From the NCBI GenBank assembly GCA_050692195.1, contig JBOGVA010000014.1, positions 1 through 21,419 on the forward strand: a DNA stretch of 21,419 nt. Direction: 5' to 3'. The notes below the pieces were generated by a model. The model searched no databases, was not told the origin of the DNA, and was given only the letters and a program-made list of their open reading frames with translations. The stretch comes from JBOGVA01 sp050692195. Its GTDB lineage: Bacteria; Actinomycetota; UBA4738. The position numbers and the translations under genes were made by a program. The first letter of the stretch is position 1; each line of letters begins with the position of its first letter. This document shows positions 6,698 through 13,799 of the stretch, piece by piece.

Positions 6698-7650
6698 TGA
6701 GACGATACTTCGGCCCCGCTGGTTCCCGGGCTGTGTCGCACCAGGAGGTCGGTGCGGCCCCGCCATCTATCCAGGAAGTGATAGAAGTTCCGCTTCGATA
6801 GCCGGTCCCGTTCCTCCTCGGGCGTGTTCGACCACATCCGGTGCTCGTGGCGGGCCACCGGGACCGGGGTGACGATGGCCCGCAAGCCCATCGCCTTCAC
6901 CTGAAAGGACAGCTCGACGTCGGCCATCCGGTAGAACTTGAACTTCTCGTCGAACAGCCGCCCGGCCAGAAGAAGTTCTCGGCGGAAAGCCATGAGGTAT
7001 CCCTCCACGGCATCGACGTCCGGCCCCTTCGAGTCCTGGAACTCCCGAAGATCACCCGTCACGACCCCGAACGGACCGGCCAGCCCCACCGTGGGATCGT
7101 GGAGCGCCTCGACCAGGGGATCAAGGACGTCCCCGGTGGCCTCGATCGAACCATCGACCACCAGAACCACCGCACCGGCCGACCGGCGCAACCCGGCGTT
7201 GCGGGCGGTCGCCCAGCCCGCCTCGGGGACGACGTGGACGACGTCGGCGTCCCGGGGCCAGGTCGCGTTCGTCATCCCGGCGGCGTCCACCACCACGTGC
7301 TGCACTGAGCGGTCTCCCTGGTGCCGCCGGAACGAATCGATTCCCCGCACCACGTCCGGCGCCCACCCCTCCTCCAGCCACTGGACGCTCGCATCGAACG
7401 CCACCGGCCGGTCCAGCAGACTCGCCACCTCATCGGACCGGCGCACGAGGGGGGGCGTTGGCGGCGCCGCCCCCACGGAGGCCGGAGGCGCACGTGATTT
7501 CAACTCCGGGCCGCGGGGCGTGTCGGTCACGTCGAAGCCGGCATCGCGGATCCGATCCCTCAGCGAGTCGGCGGTGGAGAAGTCCCGTGCCCGGCGGGCC
7601 TGTTCCCGGCGCTCGGCGAGCCTTCTGATCTCCTCGGGGACTTCGCTCAT
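6694..7650 (-). CDS. GT-A/GT2-like glycosyltransferase with an N-terminal CysS-tail-like helical segment
   Basis: This 318-aa protein has two parts. Residues 8-50 (RRLAERREQARRARDF, then STADSLRDRIRDAGFDVTDTPRGPEL) look like the C-terminal helical tail of cysteinyl-tRNA synthetase. After a Pro/Ala linker (about 53-68) comes a family-2-like glycosyltransferase core: a strand-turn with GWATARNAGLRRSAG (145-159), VVLVVDGSIE (161-170) where a metal-binding acidic motif is expected, and EGYLMAFRRELL ... GRLFDEKFKFYRMADVELSFQVKAMG (216-255), the acceptor-side block. No membrane helix is seen. The ATG at 7650 overlaps the hydrolase stop (ATGA), and its own TGA overlaps the lipoprotein start. The frame is open upstream to 7893 but that part is Arg/Gly/Pro-rich shadow of the hydrolase gene. 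Donor and acceptor are unknown. Confidence 0.82.
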   Translation of the reverse strand: MSEVPEEIRRLAERREQARRARDFSTADSLRDRIRDAGFDVTDTPRGPELKSRAPPASVGAAPPTPPLVRRSDEVASLLDRPVAFDASVQWLEEGWAPDVVRGIDSFRRHQGDRSVQHVVVDAAGMTNATWPRDADVVHVVPEAGWATARNAGLRRSAGAVVLVVDGSIEATGDVLDPLVEALHDPTVGLAGPFGVVTGDLREFQDSKGPDVDAVEGYLMAFRRELLLAGRLFDEKFKFYRMADVELSFQVKAMGLRAIVTPVPVARHEHRMWSNTPEEERDRLSKRNFYHFLDRWRGRTDLLVRHSPGTSGAEVSSQ

Positions 7651-8429
7651 CGGGACGCCTCGACCCGATCGAGGAACACCAGGACCGCTTGGTCGGCTGC
7701 CTCCGCCTGCTCCGAATGGTAGACGTGGCCGGCCCCCTCGAGCAGGACGAGTTCGGCACCTGGGATGCCCTCGGAGAGAAGCCGGGCGTTCTCCACAGAG
7801 ATCAGCCGATCCTCCGTGCCGTGCAGCACCAGGGTGGGCCGGCCGATGAGGCCGAGCCGGTCCCAGGCATCCCAGGCCTGCACAGCCTCCCACTGCCGCC
7901 GTCCGGCATGGCCAGGCTGAGGGTTCTGGCTCCCCACCAGGATGTCCTCGGCCACGTGGTCGGGGTGCTCCTCAGCGAACTCCGTCGAGTACAGGGCAAG
8001 GTAGGGCTTGTCCTTGGGGACCTTGGCGCGGGCGCCCACGGGGACGAGCTGTGACGGGCCGGCGTGGCTAGCCGCCAGGACGAGTGACCGTACGCGGTCG
8101 GGGTGCGAAAGCGCGAGCTCCAGAGCCACCATCCCGCCGAAGGACTGGCCGTACAGGTGGGCGGCCTGAATTCCGAGATGATCGAGGAGCGCGATGGTGT
8201 CGTCCACGAAAGTTGCCATCGAAACCTTCTCATTGGGCTTGTCGGACAGGCCATTTCCGCGGAAGTCGTAAGCCACCACGCGGTACCGCCGGGCGAGATG
8301 CGGGATGTTCCTGCGCCAGCCGGGGATGTCGCCCCCCATCCCTTCGAGCAACACGAGAGCAGGGCCGTCCCCGGAGCCGTGCAGCTCGTAGTAGATCCGG
8401 CAGCCGTCTGAACGCTCGAGGAACGGCAT
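7647..8429 (-). CDS. Alpha/beta-fold hydrolase
   Basis: This 260-aa protein has a complete alpha/beta-hydrolase triad: nucleophile Ser96 in the elbow GQSFGGM, Asp207 in LVLHGTEDRLI and His235 in EGAGHVYH. The region LLEGMGGDIPGW (28-38) would form the oxyanion hole. YDFRGNGLSDKP (54-65) is typical of esterase, lactonase or C-C bond hydrolase members. It has no signal peptide. The start ATG at 8429 overlaps the preceding oxidoreductase stop by one base (TGATG), so translation is probably coupled. The frame is open far upstream (to 8921), but that part is shadow of the oxidoreductase. Pairing with an LLM oxidoreductase suggests consecutive steps on one small molecule, but the substrate cannot be read from the sequence. 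Confidence 0.92.
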   Translation of the reverse strand: MPFLERSDGCRIYYELHGSGDGPALVLLEGMGGDIPGWRRNIPHLARRYRVVAYDFRGNGLSDKPNEKVSMATFVDDTIALLDHLGIQAAHLYGQSFGGMVALELALSHPDRVRSLVLAASHAGPSQLVPVGARAKVPKDKPYLALYSTEFAEEHPDHVAEDILVGSQNPQPGHAGRRQWEAVQAWDAWDRLGLIGRPTLVLHGTEDRLISVENARLLSEGIPGAELVLLEGAGHVYHSEQAEAADQAVLVFLDRVEASR

Positions 8430-9433
8430 CAGGACCGGGGCGCGAACGCCTCCACGATCGCTCGATGATTCCGTTCGAGCCTCTCCGGTGTCGCGCCGAC
8501 CCAAGCTCCCCCCAGGATCACACGGTCGACGATGTCCTCGAAGGCGAAGATCATCTCCCGGCACTCCGCGGCGGTCCCGGCGACGGCGAGGGTGTCCACC
8601 ATGGGGAGGGCCAGGTCGGCGAGCGCCGCGAGGTCTCCCTGGACGAACGCCCCGCGGATAGGTTCCAGTCGCTCCTCGAAGCCGTGGAAGGCCAGAACCG
8701 AACGATAGGTCCTGGTGGTCGCGTAGAACCCGACCTGTAACGCGGCCTCCCGTCGAGCGGCCTCTCGATCCTCCGATATCTGGAGAATGACCGAGGTGGA
8801 GACGTTCACGTCTCCCGGCGATCGCCCCGCCTCGACGGCCCCCCGCTGAACGGCCGGCCGCAGAACGTCCCGGATATACCCCGGGCTGGTCATGGGGTGC
8901 CCGAGCACCCCTTCGGCACACCTACCAGCGGTCTCGGCCATCACGGGATTGACCGCTGCGAGGTAGATCGGAAGCTGCCCCGGAGCTGGGCCGGCACCTG
9001 GGAAAGGCGGCATGGTTATCGAGTAGAACCGTCCCCTGTGTTCGATGGGCTTTCCGTCGAACGTCGCCAGGACCTCCCGGATCACCGCGACGGCTTCGGC
9101 GATCTTGGGAGCCGGGTGCTCGAACCCGATCCCGAAGCGCTGCTCGTTGACCCGTTTCACCTGGGTGCCGAGGCCGAGGATGAACCGTCCCCCCGACAGC
9201 TCGGCCAGGTCCCGGGCCGTCATGGCGATGATCGTGGGGCTCCGGGGAAAGGCCAGCGCGATGTTGGTGCCCACCTGCACCCGCGAGGTCGACATGCAGG
9301 CCACCGCCGCCTGGACGAACGCGGAGCGTGCGGTCTCCGCGCACCACACGCTCTCGAAGCCTGCGTCCTCAACCTCGCGGGCCAGCGCGCTCAACCGGCG
9401 CAGGTCCCCGCCGAGGGCGACCCCGAGCTCCAT
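8429..9433 (-). CDS. LLM-class (luciferase-like) oxidoreductase, probably F420-dependent
   Basis: This 334-aa protein has the bacterial-luciferase-like TIM-barrel pattern: AREVEDAGFESVWCAE near the N-terminus, TSRVQVGTNIALAFPRSP, the conserved LAELSGGRFILGLGTQVKRVNEQRFGIGFEHPAPK, and LPIYLAAVNPVMAETAGRCAEGVLGHP. From memory this resembles the mycobacterial MSMEG_2256-type subgroup (TIGR03617), which is annotated as F420-dependent; FMN use is possible. It would be a cytoplasmic hydride-transfer enzyme. The ATG at 9433 begins the first barrel strand (MELGVAL); no strong Shine-Dalgarno was seen. It lies 54 bp downstream of the cNMP-binding gene and overlaps the hydrolase gene by one base. Confidence 0.9.
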   Translation of the reverse strand: MELGVALGGDLRRLSALAREVEDAGFESVWCAETARSAFVQAAVACMSTSRVQVGTNIALAFPRSPTIIAMTARDLAELSGGRFILGLGTQVKRVNEQRFGIGFEHPAPKIAEAVAVIREVLATFDGKPIEHRGRFYSITMPPFPGAGPAPGQLPIYLAAVNPVMAETAGRCAEGVLGHPMTSPGYIRDVLRPAVQRGAVEAGRSPGDVNVSTSVILQISEDREAARREAALQVGFYATTRTYRSVLAFHGFEERLEPIRGAFVQGDLAALADLALPMVDTLAVAGTAAECREMIFAFEDIVDRVILGGAWVGATPERLERNHRAIVEAFAPRS

Positions 9434-9487
9434 GACGCCGGAAGGCTACACCGGCGCACCCGAAAGGGGTCGGGAGAGCGCGGGGGG

Positions 9488-9910
9488 CTAGTGCGTGAGG
9501 TCCCTGGACGCTGCCCGAAGTCGGCGGGCCATCACCTTGAGCATCTTCGCGGCGATCGAGGGATTCTGTTCGATCAGCCGCTTGAAGACCCACGCGGTGA
9601 TCCCCAGCGTGGTGATAGGGGTCTCGGCCCTCACCGTGGCCGTCCTCGGGCCCTGATCCAGCAGCGAGATCTCGCCGAAGAAGTCTCCGGGGCCGAGCCT
9701 GGCCCGCGCTCGATCGCCCACGGTCACCCGGGCGGTCCCGTCCACGATGAGAAAGAACCCCAGGCCGGAGTCGCCCTCGCGGGCGAGCACGGCCCCCTCC
9801 CGATGGCTGACCTCCTTCGCCGCCCGAGCGATGGCTTCCAGCTCCTTCTTGCTCAGGTCCTGGAAGATGGGTACCTGGGACAGAAGCTTGGTCCGATCTC
9901 TGCTGGCCAC
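9488..9910 (-). CDS. Stand-alone cyclic nucleotide-binding (Crp/cNMP) domain protein
   Basis: This 140-aa protein is a single cNMP-binding beta-roll without a DNA-binding domain. The N-terminal helix IFQDLSKKELEAIARAAKEV leads into REGAVLAREGDSGLGFFLIVDG (37-58). The phosphate-binding cassette is FGEISLLDQGPRTATV (78-93), with Glu80 and Arg89 placed to hold the cyclic phosphate. It ends with helices AKMLKVMARRLRAASRDL. It has neither a helix-turn-helix nor a kinase or channel module, so it is probably a small regulatory subunit. The GTG start at 9910 has a good AAAGGA Shine-Dalgarno. It is the first gene of the operon leading into the LLM oxidoreductase. A TAGAAT hexamer (9946-9951, minus) lies about 36 bp upstream. 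Confidence 0.88.
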   Translation of the reverse strand: MASRDRTKLLSQVPIFQDLSKKELEAIARAAKEVSHREGAVLAREGDSGLGFFLIVDGTARVTVGDRARARLGPGDFFGEISLLDQGPRTATVRAETPITTLGITAWVFKRLIEQNPSIAAKMLKVMARRLRAASRDLTH

Positions 9911-9938
9911 CTCGCGTCCTTTCCCTCAGGCGGCTTTC

Positions 9939-9958
9939 GCCGGGGATTCTATCCCGGC
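9939..9958 (-). promoter_or_regulatory. Candidate -10 element within a GC hairpin, upstream of the cNMP-binding gene
   Basis: GCCGGG (9939-9944) and CCCGGC (9953-9958) form a 6-bp stem. The loop and its edge contain, on the minus strand, TAGAAT (9951-9946), a one-mismatch -10. No clear -35 is seen at 16-18 bp. It could instead be a terminator for the upstream marC transcript. Both readings are tentative. Confidence 0.3.
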
Positions 9959-10077
9959 AGGCCCCACGGCCACCCACACACTACGGGCTCGATCATCCGC
10001 CCGGCCCGTGGCCTCCGTTTGCCATCGCAAGAGAGCGGTGCCAGGGTGAGGCTTTGGGACTTCACGACGTGACGCCC

Positions 10078-10686
10078 TCAGCTGACACCCGAGCGCAGCC
10101 ATCGCGCCACGGCGTCGGCAACGAGTTGCACGGCGATGGCGGTGAGCAGAAGCCCCATGATCCGGGTGAGGAAATGGATGGCGCTCGGGCGAAGGAGCCG
10201 AGACAGGGTGGCGGCGAATCGCAGCCCCGCCAGCACGACGAGGAGCGCGAGCGCGGCTCCTGCCACGACGGCCAGTCGCTCCGGGACGTCTGGATGCTGG
10301 CGCGTGAGAACGATGGTGGCGACGATGGCTCCGGGCCCCGCCAGGAACGGCGTTCCGAGGGGCACGAGGGCGATGCTCGCGTCCTCGGGCACCTTGACCA
10401 GAGTGTCGGCGCCGCGCATCATGTCGAGCGCGACCAGGAACAACAGCACGCCCCCCGCCACCATCAGGCTCTCCAGGCTGATCGACAGGTATCGGATCAA
10501 CGCGTCGCCGAAGGCGGCGAAGCCGGCCAGGATGGCCCCCGCGACCAGAATGGCCGTGTAGGCAGCGCGGCTCCGGGCCCTGGGCTCGTGGTCATGGGTG
10601 AGAGCCAGGAACAGCGGGATGTTCCCGAGCGGGTCCAGGATCACGAGGAGCGTCACGAACGACTGGCCGAACGTTCGCCAGCTCAT
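10078..10686 (-). CDS. MarC family integral membrane protein
   Basis: This 202-aa polytopic membrane protein has about six hydrophobic helices. The two duplicated family signatures are visible: DPLGNIPLFLAL near residues 18-29, and PLGTPFLAGPGAI in the middle, each placed in a re-entrant turn. MarC/UPF0056 proteins are widespread but their substrate is unknown; the old link to multiple antibiotic resistance is not supported. I chose the ATG at 10686 because it leaves the usual short N-terminus before the first signature. The ATG at 10713 (MRPVRYDAP extension) has a better Shine-Dalgarno (GAAGGG) and is a real alternative. It lies upstream of the cNMP operon with a 167-bp gap. The 249 bp between it and the HAD gene hold no feature I can support. 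Confidence 0.9.
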   Translation of the reverse strand: MSWRTFGQSFVTLLVILDPLGNIPLFLALTHDHEPRARSRAAYTAILVAGAILAGFAAFGDALIRYLSISLESLMVAGGVLLFLVALDMMRGADTLVKVPEDASIALVPLGTPFLAGPGAIVATIVLTRQHPDVPERLAVVAGAALALLVVLAGLRFAATLSRLLRPSAIHFLTRIMGLLLTAIAVQLVADAVARWLRSGVS

Positions 10687-10935
10687 CGGGGCATCGTAAC
10701 GGACCGGTCGCATCCAACCCTTCGGCACAGGGTGTCCATCCCGCTTCTTCCAGCGGGGGAGCTCTTCACGGCACCCTGGCCGGGCCCGGGAAACAGCGAT
10801 GGCCCCGTGGACTCCGGAGAGTTTGTCACGCTTGATGCGACGGTCCGCCGAGAGGCCTCCGCGGGCGATCACCGCGACAGAGAGTCCCCGCGCACTCCTC
10901 CGCCCGAGCGCCGTCCACCCTGAGTCGTATCCGGA

Positions 10936-11613
10936 TCACGGTATGGCCCGGATCCCGACTTCGTCCAGATGGAGGAGGAGGTCGGCCGGGTCTTCGTACA
11001 CCCGGTACGCGCCGGCCCGCTCCAGCTCGTCCTGGCCGTATCCGCCGGACAACAGACCGACTCCGAGAGCCCGGGCGCGACGCGCCGCCAGGAGGTCCCA
11101 CACGCTGTCCCCCACCACCACCGACTCGGTGATGTCCACGCCCAGGCGTTCCGCCGCGACCAGGAACAGGTCAGGGTCTGGCTTGGCGTGGTCGACCTGG
11201 TCGCGAGTCACGATCGGGACGCCCTCGGGAACTCCCAGGAGGTCGAGGGCGGTGCCAGCGCTCTCCTGATAGCCGCTGGTGGCGATGGTCCACGGCACGC
11301 TGCGCTCTGAGAGATACGCGAGGAGATCACGCGCTCCGGGGAGAGGCCGCAGATGAGCCGCCCGGAGCCGGTACGCGGCCCCATGCAACTCGCGGAGGCG
11401 GCCGGCTTCCTCGGCGGTGAGCACGCGTCCGGTCTCGCGCACGAGAGCATTGGCGAGCAGCCCGCCGCTCATGCCTATCTTCCGATGGATCCTCCACACG
11501 GAGATCTCGATGCCCATCTGGTCAAGTGCGTCCCGCCATGCCAAGACGTGCTCGTAGACGCTATCGACCAGTGTGCCGTCGAGATCGAACAGGAACGCCT
11601 GATTCCTCTGCAT
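10936..11613 (-). CDS. HAD-superfamily hydrolase (phosphoglycolate phosphatase-like)
   Basis: This 225-aa protein carries all four HAD motifs. Motif I is FDLDGTLVDS (nucleophile Asp10, acid Asp12), motif II is TSGY (112-115), motif III is Lys144 in HAKPDPDLF, and motif IV is VVVGDSVWD (Asp169, Asp173). A helical cap between motifs I and II (about 20-85) puts it in the subfamily with phosphoglycolate and beta-phosphoglucomutase-type enzymes that act on small phosphorylated metabolites. The ATG at 11613 has a good GGAGGG Shine-Dalgarno; a start at 11637 lacks one. It is 67 bp downstream of the MarR gene on the same strand and may be cotranscribed. The substrate is not predictable. Confidence 0.92.
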   Translation of the reverse strand: MQRNQAFLFDLDGTLVDSVYEHVLAWRDALDQMGIEISVWRIHRKIGMSGGLLANALVRETGRVLTAEEAGRLRELHGAAYRLRAAHLRPLPGARDLLAYLSERSVPWTIATSGYQESAGTALDLLGVPEGVPIVTRDQVDHAKPDPDLFLVAAERLGVDITESVVVGDSVWDLLAARRARALGVGLLSGGYGQDELERAGAYRVYEDPADLLLHLDEVGIRAIP

Positions 11614-11680
11614 CGCACCCTCCGCATCGATGACCACCCGACTATCCCAGGCCGGACAACCACCGGGATCGAGCCAAGAG

Positions 11681-12136
11681 CTAATGCGGAATGTGAGGAC
11701 CGGTAATGGTCTCCAGGCCGGAGGCGACGTTGCGAAGCTGCGTCTCGCTGAGCCGGCCGGTGAAGTGCTCTCTGATGCCCCGCAGGTGCGTTCGCGCCGC
11801 CCTCCTCAGCTCCCTCAATCCGTCCTCGGTGAGGCGCGCAAGCGCCACCCGAGCGTCGTCGGGATGGGGCCGCCGTTGGACGAATCGCTTGGCGACCAGC
11901 CGGTCGACGAGCCGCGTCACACCGCTGGGTGACAACATCACCCTCTGGGCCAGGTCGGTCATGCGCAGCGACCGGCTGGGGGCGCGGGCCAGACGGAGCA
12001 GGACGTCATATGCCGCAAGCGGGAGGTCGTGCTCGTCGCGGAGCTCCCGATCGAGCGTTCGGATGACCTGGTGATGGGCATGGAGAAGCGCCTGCCAGGC
12101 GCGCATCTCCATGTCGCTGAGCCTGCTGCGAATCAT
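11681..12136 (-). CDS. MarR-family transcriptional regulator
   Basis: This 151-aa winged-helix repressor has a dimerisation helix (MEMRAWQALLHAHHQVIRTLDREL) and the DNA-binding segment LPLAAYDVLLRLARAPSRSLRMTDLAQRVMLSPSGVTRLVDRLVAKRFVQR. The wing follows as RPHPDDARVALARLTEDG, with the DxR signature of the family. A C-terminal helix completes the dimer interface. The ATG at 12136 lacks a Shine-Dalgarno; ATGs at 12112 and 12106 are alternatives and a TTG at 12172 is unlikely. It is divergent from the YczE-type gene, and the perfect palindrome at 12189-12202 lies between them, so it probably represses that operon and itself. MarR proteins are typically released by phenolic or other small ligands, or by oxidation. 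Confidence 0.92.
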   Translation of the reverse strand: MIRSRLSDMEMRAWQALLHAHHQVIRTLDRELRDEHDLPLAAYDVLLRLARAPSRSLRMTDLAQRVMLSPSGVTRLVDRLVAKRFVQRRPHPDDARVALARLTEDGLRELRRAARTHLRGIREHFTGRLSETQLRNVASGLETITGPHIPH

Positions 12137-12160
12137 GCCGGAAGCGTAGCAGATGGAAAG

Positions 12161-12189
12161 TTGCATGCGCAAGTATCAGGTGCTATTGT
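12161..12189 (+). promoter_or_regulatory. Candidate promoter of the YczE-type/LLM operon
   Basis: TTGCAT (12161-12166) and TATTGT (12184-12189) are separated by exactly 17 bp and point toward the membrane-protein gene at 12239. On the minus strand TTGTGC (12200-12195) and GATACT are spaced by 18 bp and could serve the MarR gene. The hexamers are imperfect; the support is position, spacing and the adjoining palindrome. Confidence 0.45.
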
Positions 12190-12202
12190 TTGTGCGCACA
12201 AA
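12189..12202. promoter_or_regulatory. Palindromic operator, probable MarR binding site
   Basis: TTTGTGCGCACAAA is a perfect 14-bp inverted repeat in the divergent intergenic region between the MarR gene and the YczE-type gene. It touches the last base of the proposed plus-strand -10 and contains the proposed minus-strand -35, so a bound dimer would block both promoters. A second, looser TTGC/GCAA pair lies at 12161-12172. Confidence 0.65.
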
Positions 12203-12238
12203 TAGCTTGGCCCGTTGCGCGATCGAGAGGCGGTTCGG

Positions 12239-12925
12239 ATGGAGCAGGCCACGCCAGCGAGAACGAAGGTGCCCCGGCTTTCACGGGCCGAGGCCGCCTC
12301 CCCGTGGCCACTTTGGGCCAGATTCCTGCAGCTCCTGGGTGGGTTGTTCCTCTACGGAACCAGCCTAGCGCTGCTCGTCCGAAGCGACCTCGGACTGGAT
12401 CCATGGGACGTGTTCCATCAGGGCCTGTCCCGGCAGACCAACCTGGCGATCGGCACGTGGTCCATCCTCGTCGGCGCAGTCGTGCTGCTCCTCTGGGTGC
12501 CTCTGCGCCAGAGGCCCGGGATCGGGACCGTGTGCAACGTCGTGCTGGTCGGCGTTTCGCTCAATGCGGTGCTGGAGATCGTCCCGGTAACCCACGACAT
12601 CGCCATTCGGTGGGTCTACCTTCTCAGCGGGATCGTCCTCTGCGGCATGGCGACGGGCGCGTACATCGGGGCGGCGCTCGGACCGGGGCCGCGGGACGGA
12701 CTGATGGTCGGGCTGGCCAACCGTGGCCACTCCCTGCGCGTGGTACGCACGGCCATCGAGCTGGCGGTGCTTGGCACGGGATTCCTTCTGGGCGGCACGG
12801 TGGGCATCGGCACCCTGCTCTACGCCGTGGGCATCGGTCCGATCGTCCACCTCACGATTCCGGTCTTCTCTCGCGGGCGATTCGCCCATGGACGGAGAGA
12901 GGAACTCGCATGCGCCTCGGACTGA
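12239..12925 (+). CDS. YczE/YitT-like integral membrane protein
   Basis: This 228-aa polytopic protein has about five to six hydrophobic helices. It carries the signatures I associate with the YczE family: LVRSDLGLDPWDVFHQGLS after the first helix, GTWSILVGAVVLLLWVPLRQRPGIGT in the second, and GAALGPGPRDGLMVGL before the penultimate one. Members are annotated as membrane proteins of unknown function, sometimes near transport or regulatory genes. The ATG at 12239 follows GAGAGG; a TTG at 12215 would lengthen it. It diverges from the MarR gene, and its end overlaps the LLM oxidoreductase start by 16 nt, so both are one operon, presumably MarR-controlled. A transporter or exporter role is plausible but not shown. 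Confidence 0.85.
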   Translation: MEQATPARTKVPRLSRAEAASPWPLWARFLQLLGGLFLYGTSLALLVRSDLGLDPWDVFHQGLSRQTNLAIGTWSILVGAVVLLLWVPLRQRPGIGTVCNVVLVGVSLNAVLEIVPVTHDIAIRWVYLLSGIVLCGMATGAYIGAALGPGPRDGLMVGLANRGHSLRVVRTAIELAVLGTGFLLGGTVGIGTLLYAVGIGPIVHLTIPVFSRGRFAHGRREELACASD

Positions 12926-13740
12926 AGGTCAATCAGCACCAACTGGACTGGCCGGAGCTGTTGTCTCGCGTTCGCTATGCGGAGGAGCACGGCTTCGACG
13001 GCGCCTGGCTCTTCGACCACTTAAAGCCGCAGGAGGGTGATCCCGCTGGCCCCTGCATGGAGGGGTGGACGCTCCTGGCCGCCCTCGCTGCGTCCACCGA
13101 GCGGATACGCCTGGGAGTGATGGTCACCGGGGTCACGTTCCGGCATCCATCGATCCTCGCGGTGGAGGCCGTGACCGTCGATCACGTCTCCTCCGGCCGC
13201 GTGGAGCTCGCCATCGGTGCAGCCTCGTTCGAGGAAGAGCATCGGGAGCTGGGAATCGCCTTCCCGGGGGCCCGGGAGCGGACCGAGCGGTTGGAGGAGG
13301 CCGTACAGCTCATGCGCTTGCTCATGACCAAGGATGCTGCGAGCTTCGATGGCCGGCACTACCGGCTCGACCAGGCTACGTACCGTCCCCGGCCAGTGCA
13401 GCAGCCTCATCCGCCCATCTGGATCGGCGCGAGCGGTGATCGGCTGACCATCCCCATCGTCGCGCGGCAGGCGGACGCGTGGCACTGCTTTGGCTCGTTC
13501 GAGGAACTCCCTGGGAAGACCCGCATCCTGGAGGAGCATGCGGCGAGGGCTGGGCGAGACCCGTCCGGCATCGCCAGGGCGACGAACCTGTCGATCTCGG
13601 AGCCGTGGGACGAGGTGGCCGAGCGTGCCGAGGCCCTTCGCCAACTCGGGTTCACGTATCTCGTGGTCCGGTGGCCCAACGAGGGTAGGGAGCGCCTCGA
13701 CGAGTTCGTACAGAAGGTGATGCCCGGCCTCACGGGATAG
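12910..13740 (+). CDS. LLM-class F420-dependent oxidoreductase (second copy, different subfamily)
   Basis: This 276-aa luciferase-like TIM-barrel enzyme begins MRLGLKVNQHQLDWPEL and continues RYAEEHGFDGAWLFDH, the first barrel unit. STERIRLGVMVTGVTFRHPSILAVEAVTVDHVSSGRVELAIGAAS is the cofactor-facing block. RPRPVQQPHPPIWIGASGDR and the IVARQADAWHCFG segment follow. It resembles the Rv1855c-type F420 group (TIGR03560) from memory, a different subfamily from the copy at 8429-9433. The ATG at 12910 has a GAGAGG Shine-Dalgarno and lies inside the end of the YczE-type gene, implying coupling. The frame is open upstream to 12190 but that is an out-of-frame shadow. The substrate is unknown; MarR control suggests an inducible reaction. 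Confidence 0.92.
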   Translation: MRLGLKVNQHQLDWPELLSRVRYAEEHGFDGAWLFDHLKPQEGDPAGPCMEGWTLLAALAASTERIRLGVMVTGVTFRHPSILAVEAVTVDHVSSGRVELAIGAASFEEEHRELGIAFPGARERTERLEEAVQLMRLLMTKDAASFDGRHYRLDQATYRPRPVQQPHPPIWIGASGDRLTIPIVARQADAWHCFGSFEELPGKTRILEEHAARAGRDPSGIARATNLSISEPWDEVAERAEALRQLGFTYLVVRWPNEGRERLDEFVQKVMPGLTG

Positions 13741-13764
13741 CTGGTGGCGATCGTCTCAACGAGA

Positions 13765-13793
13765 GAACCCGCAGGCACATGACCTGCGGGTTC
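13765..13793. terminator. Strong bidirectional hairpin terminator
   Basis: An 11-bp perfect stem (13765-13775 with 13783-13793, arms GAACCCGCAGG/CCTGCGGGTTC) closes a 7-nt loop. It lies between the convergent LLM gene (stop at 13740) and the tRNA gene (3' end at 13800), so it can end both transcripts. T-tracts are weak on both sides. Confidence 0.75.
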
Positions 13794-13799
13794 CGTTCG

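Noticed and set aside
8430..8921. N-terminal extension of the alpha/beta hydrolase frame
   Set aside because: It has shadow composition over the LLM gene, and the ATG at 8429 overlaps the preceding stop as expected for an operon.
10062..10072. TCACGACGTGA as a Crp-type site near the cNMP-binding gene
   Set aside because: Arms are five bases with a one-base centre and do not match the Crp TGTGA-N6-TCACA spacing. It lies at the end of marC, far from a start.
12190..12909. N-terminal extension of the second LLM oxidoreductase (516-aa open frame)
   Set aside because: This part is out of frame with the YczE-type protein, which has clear membrane helices and family motifs. The real LLM start at 12910 has its own Shine-Dalgarno.
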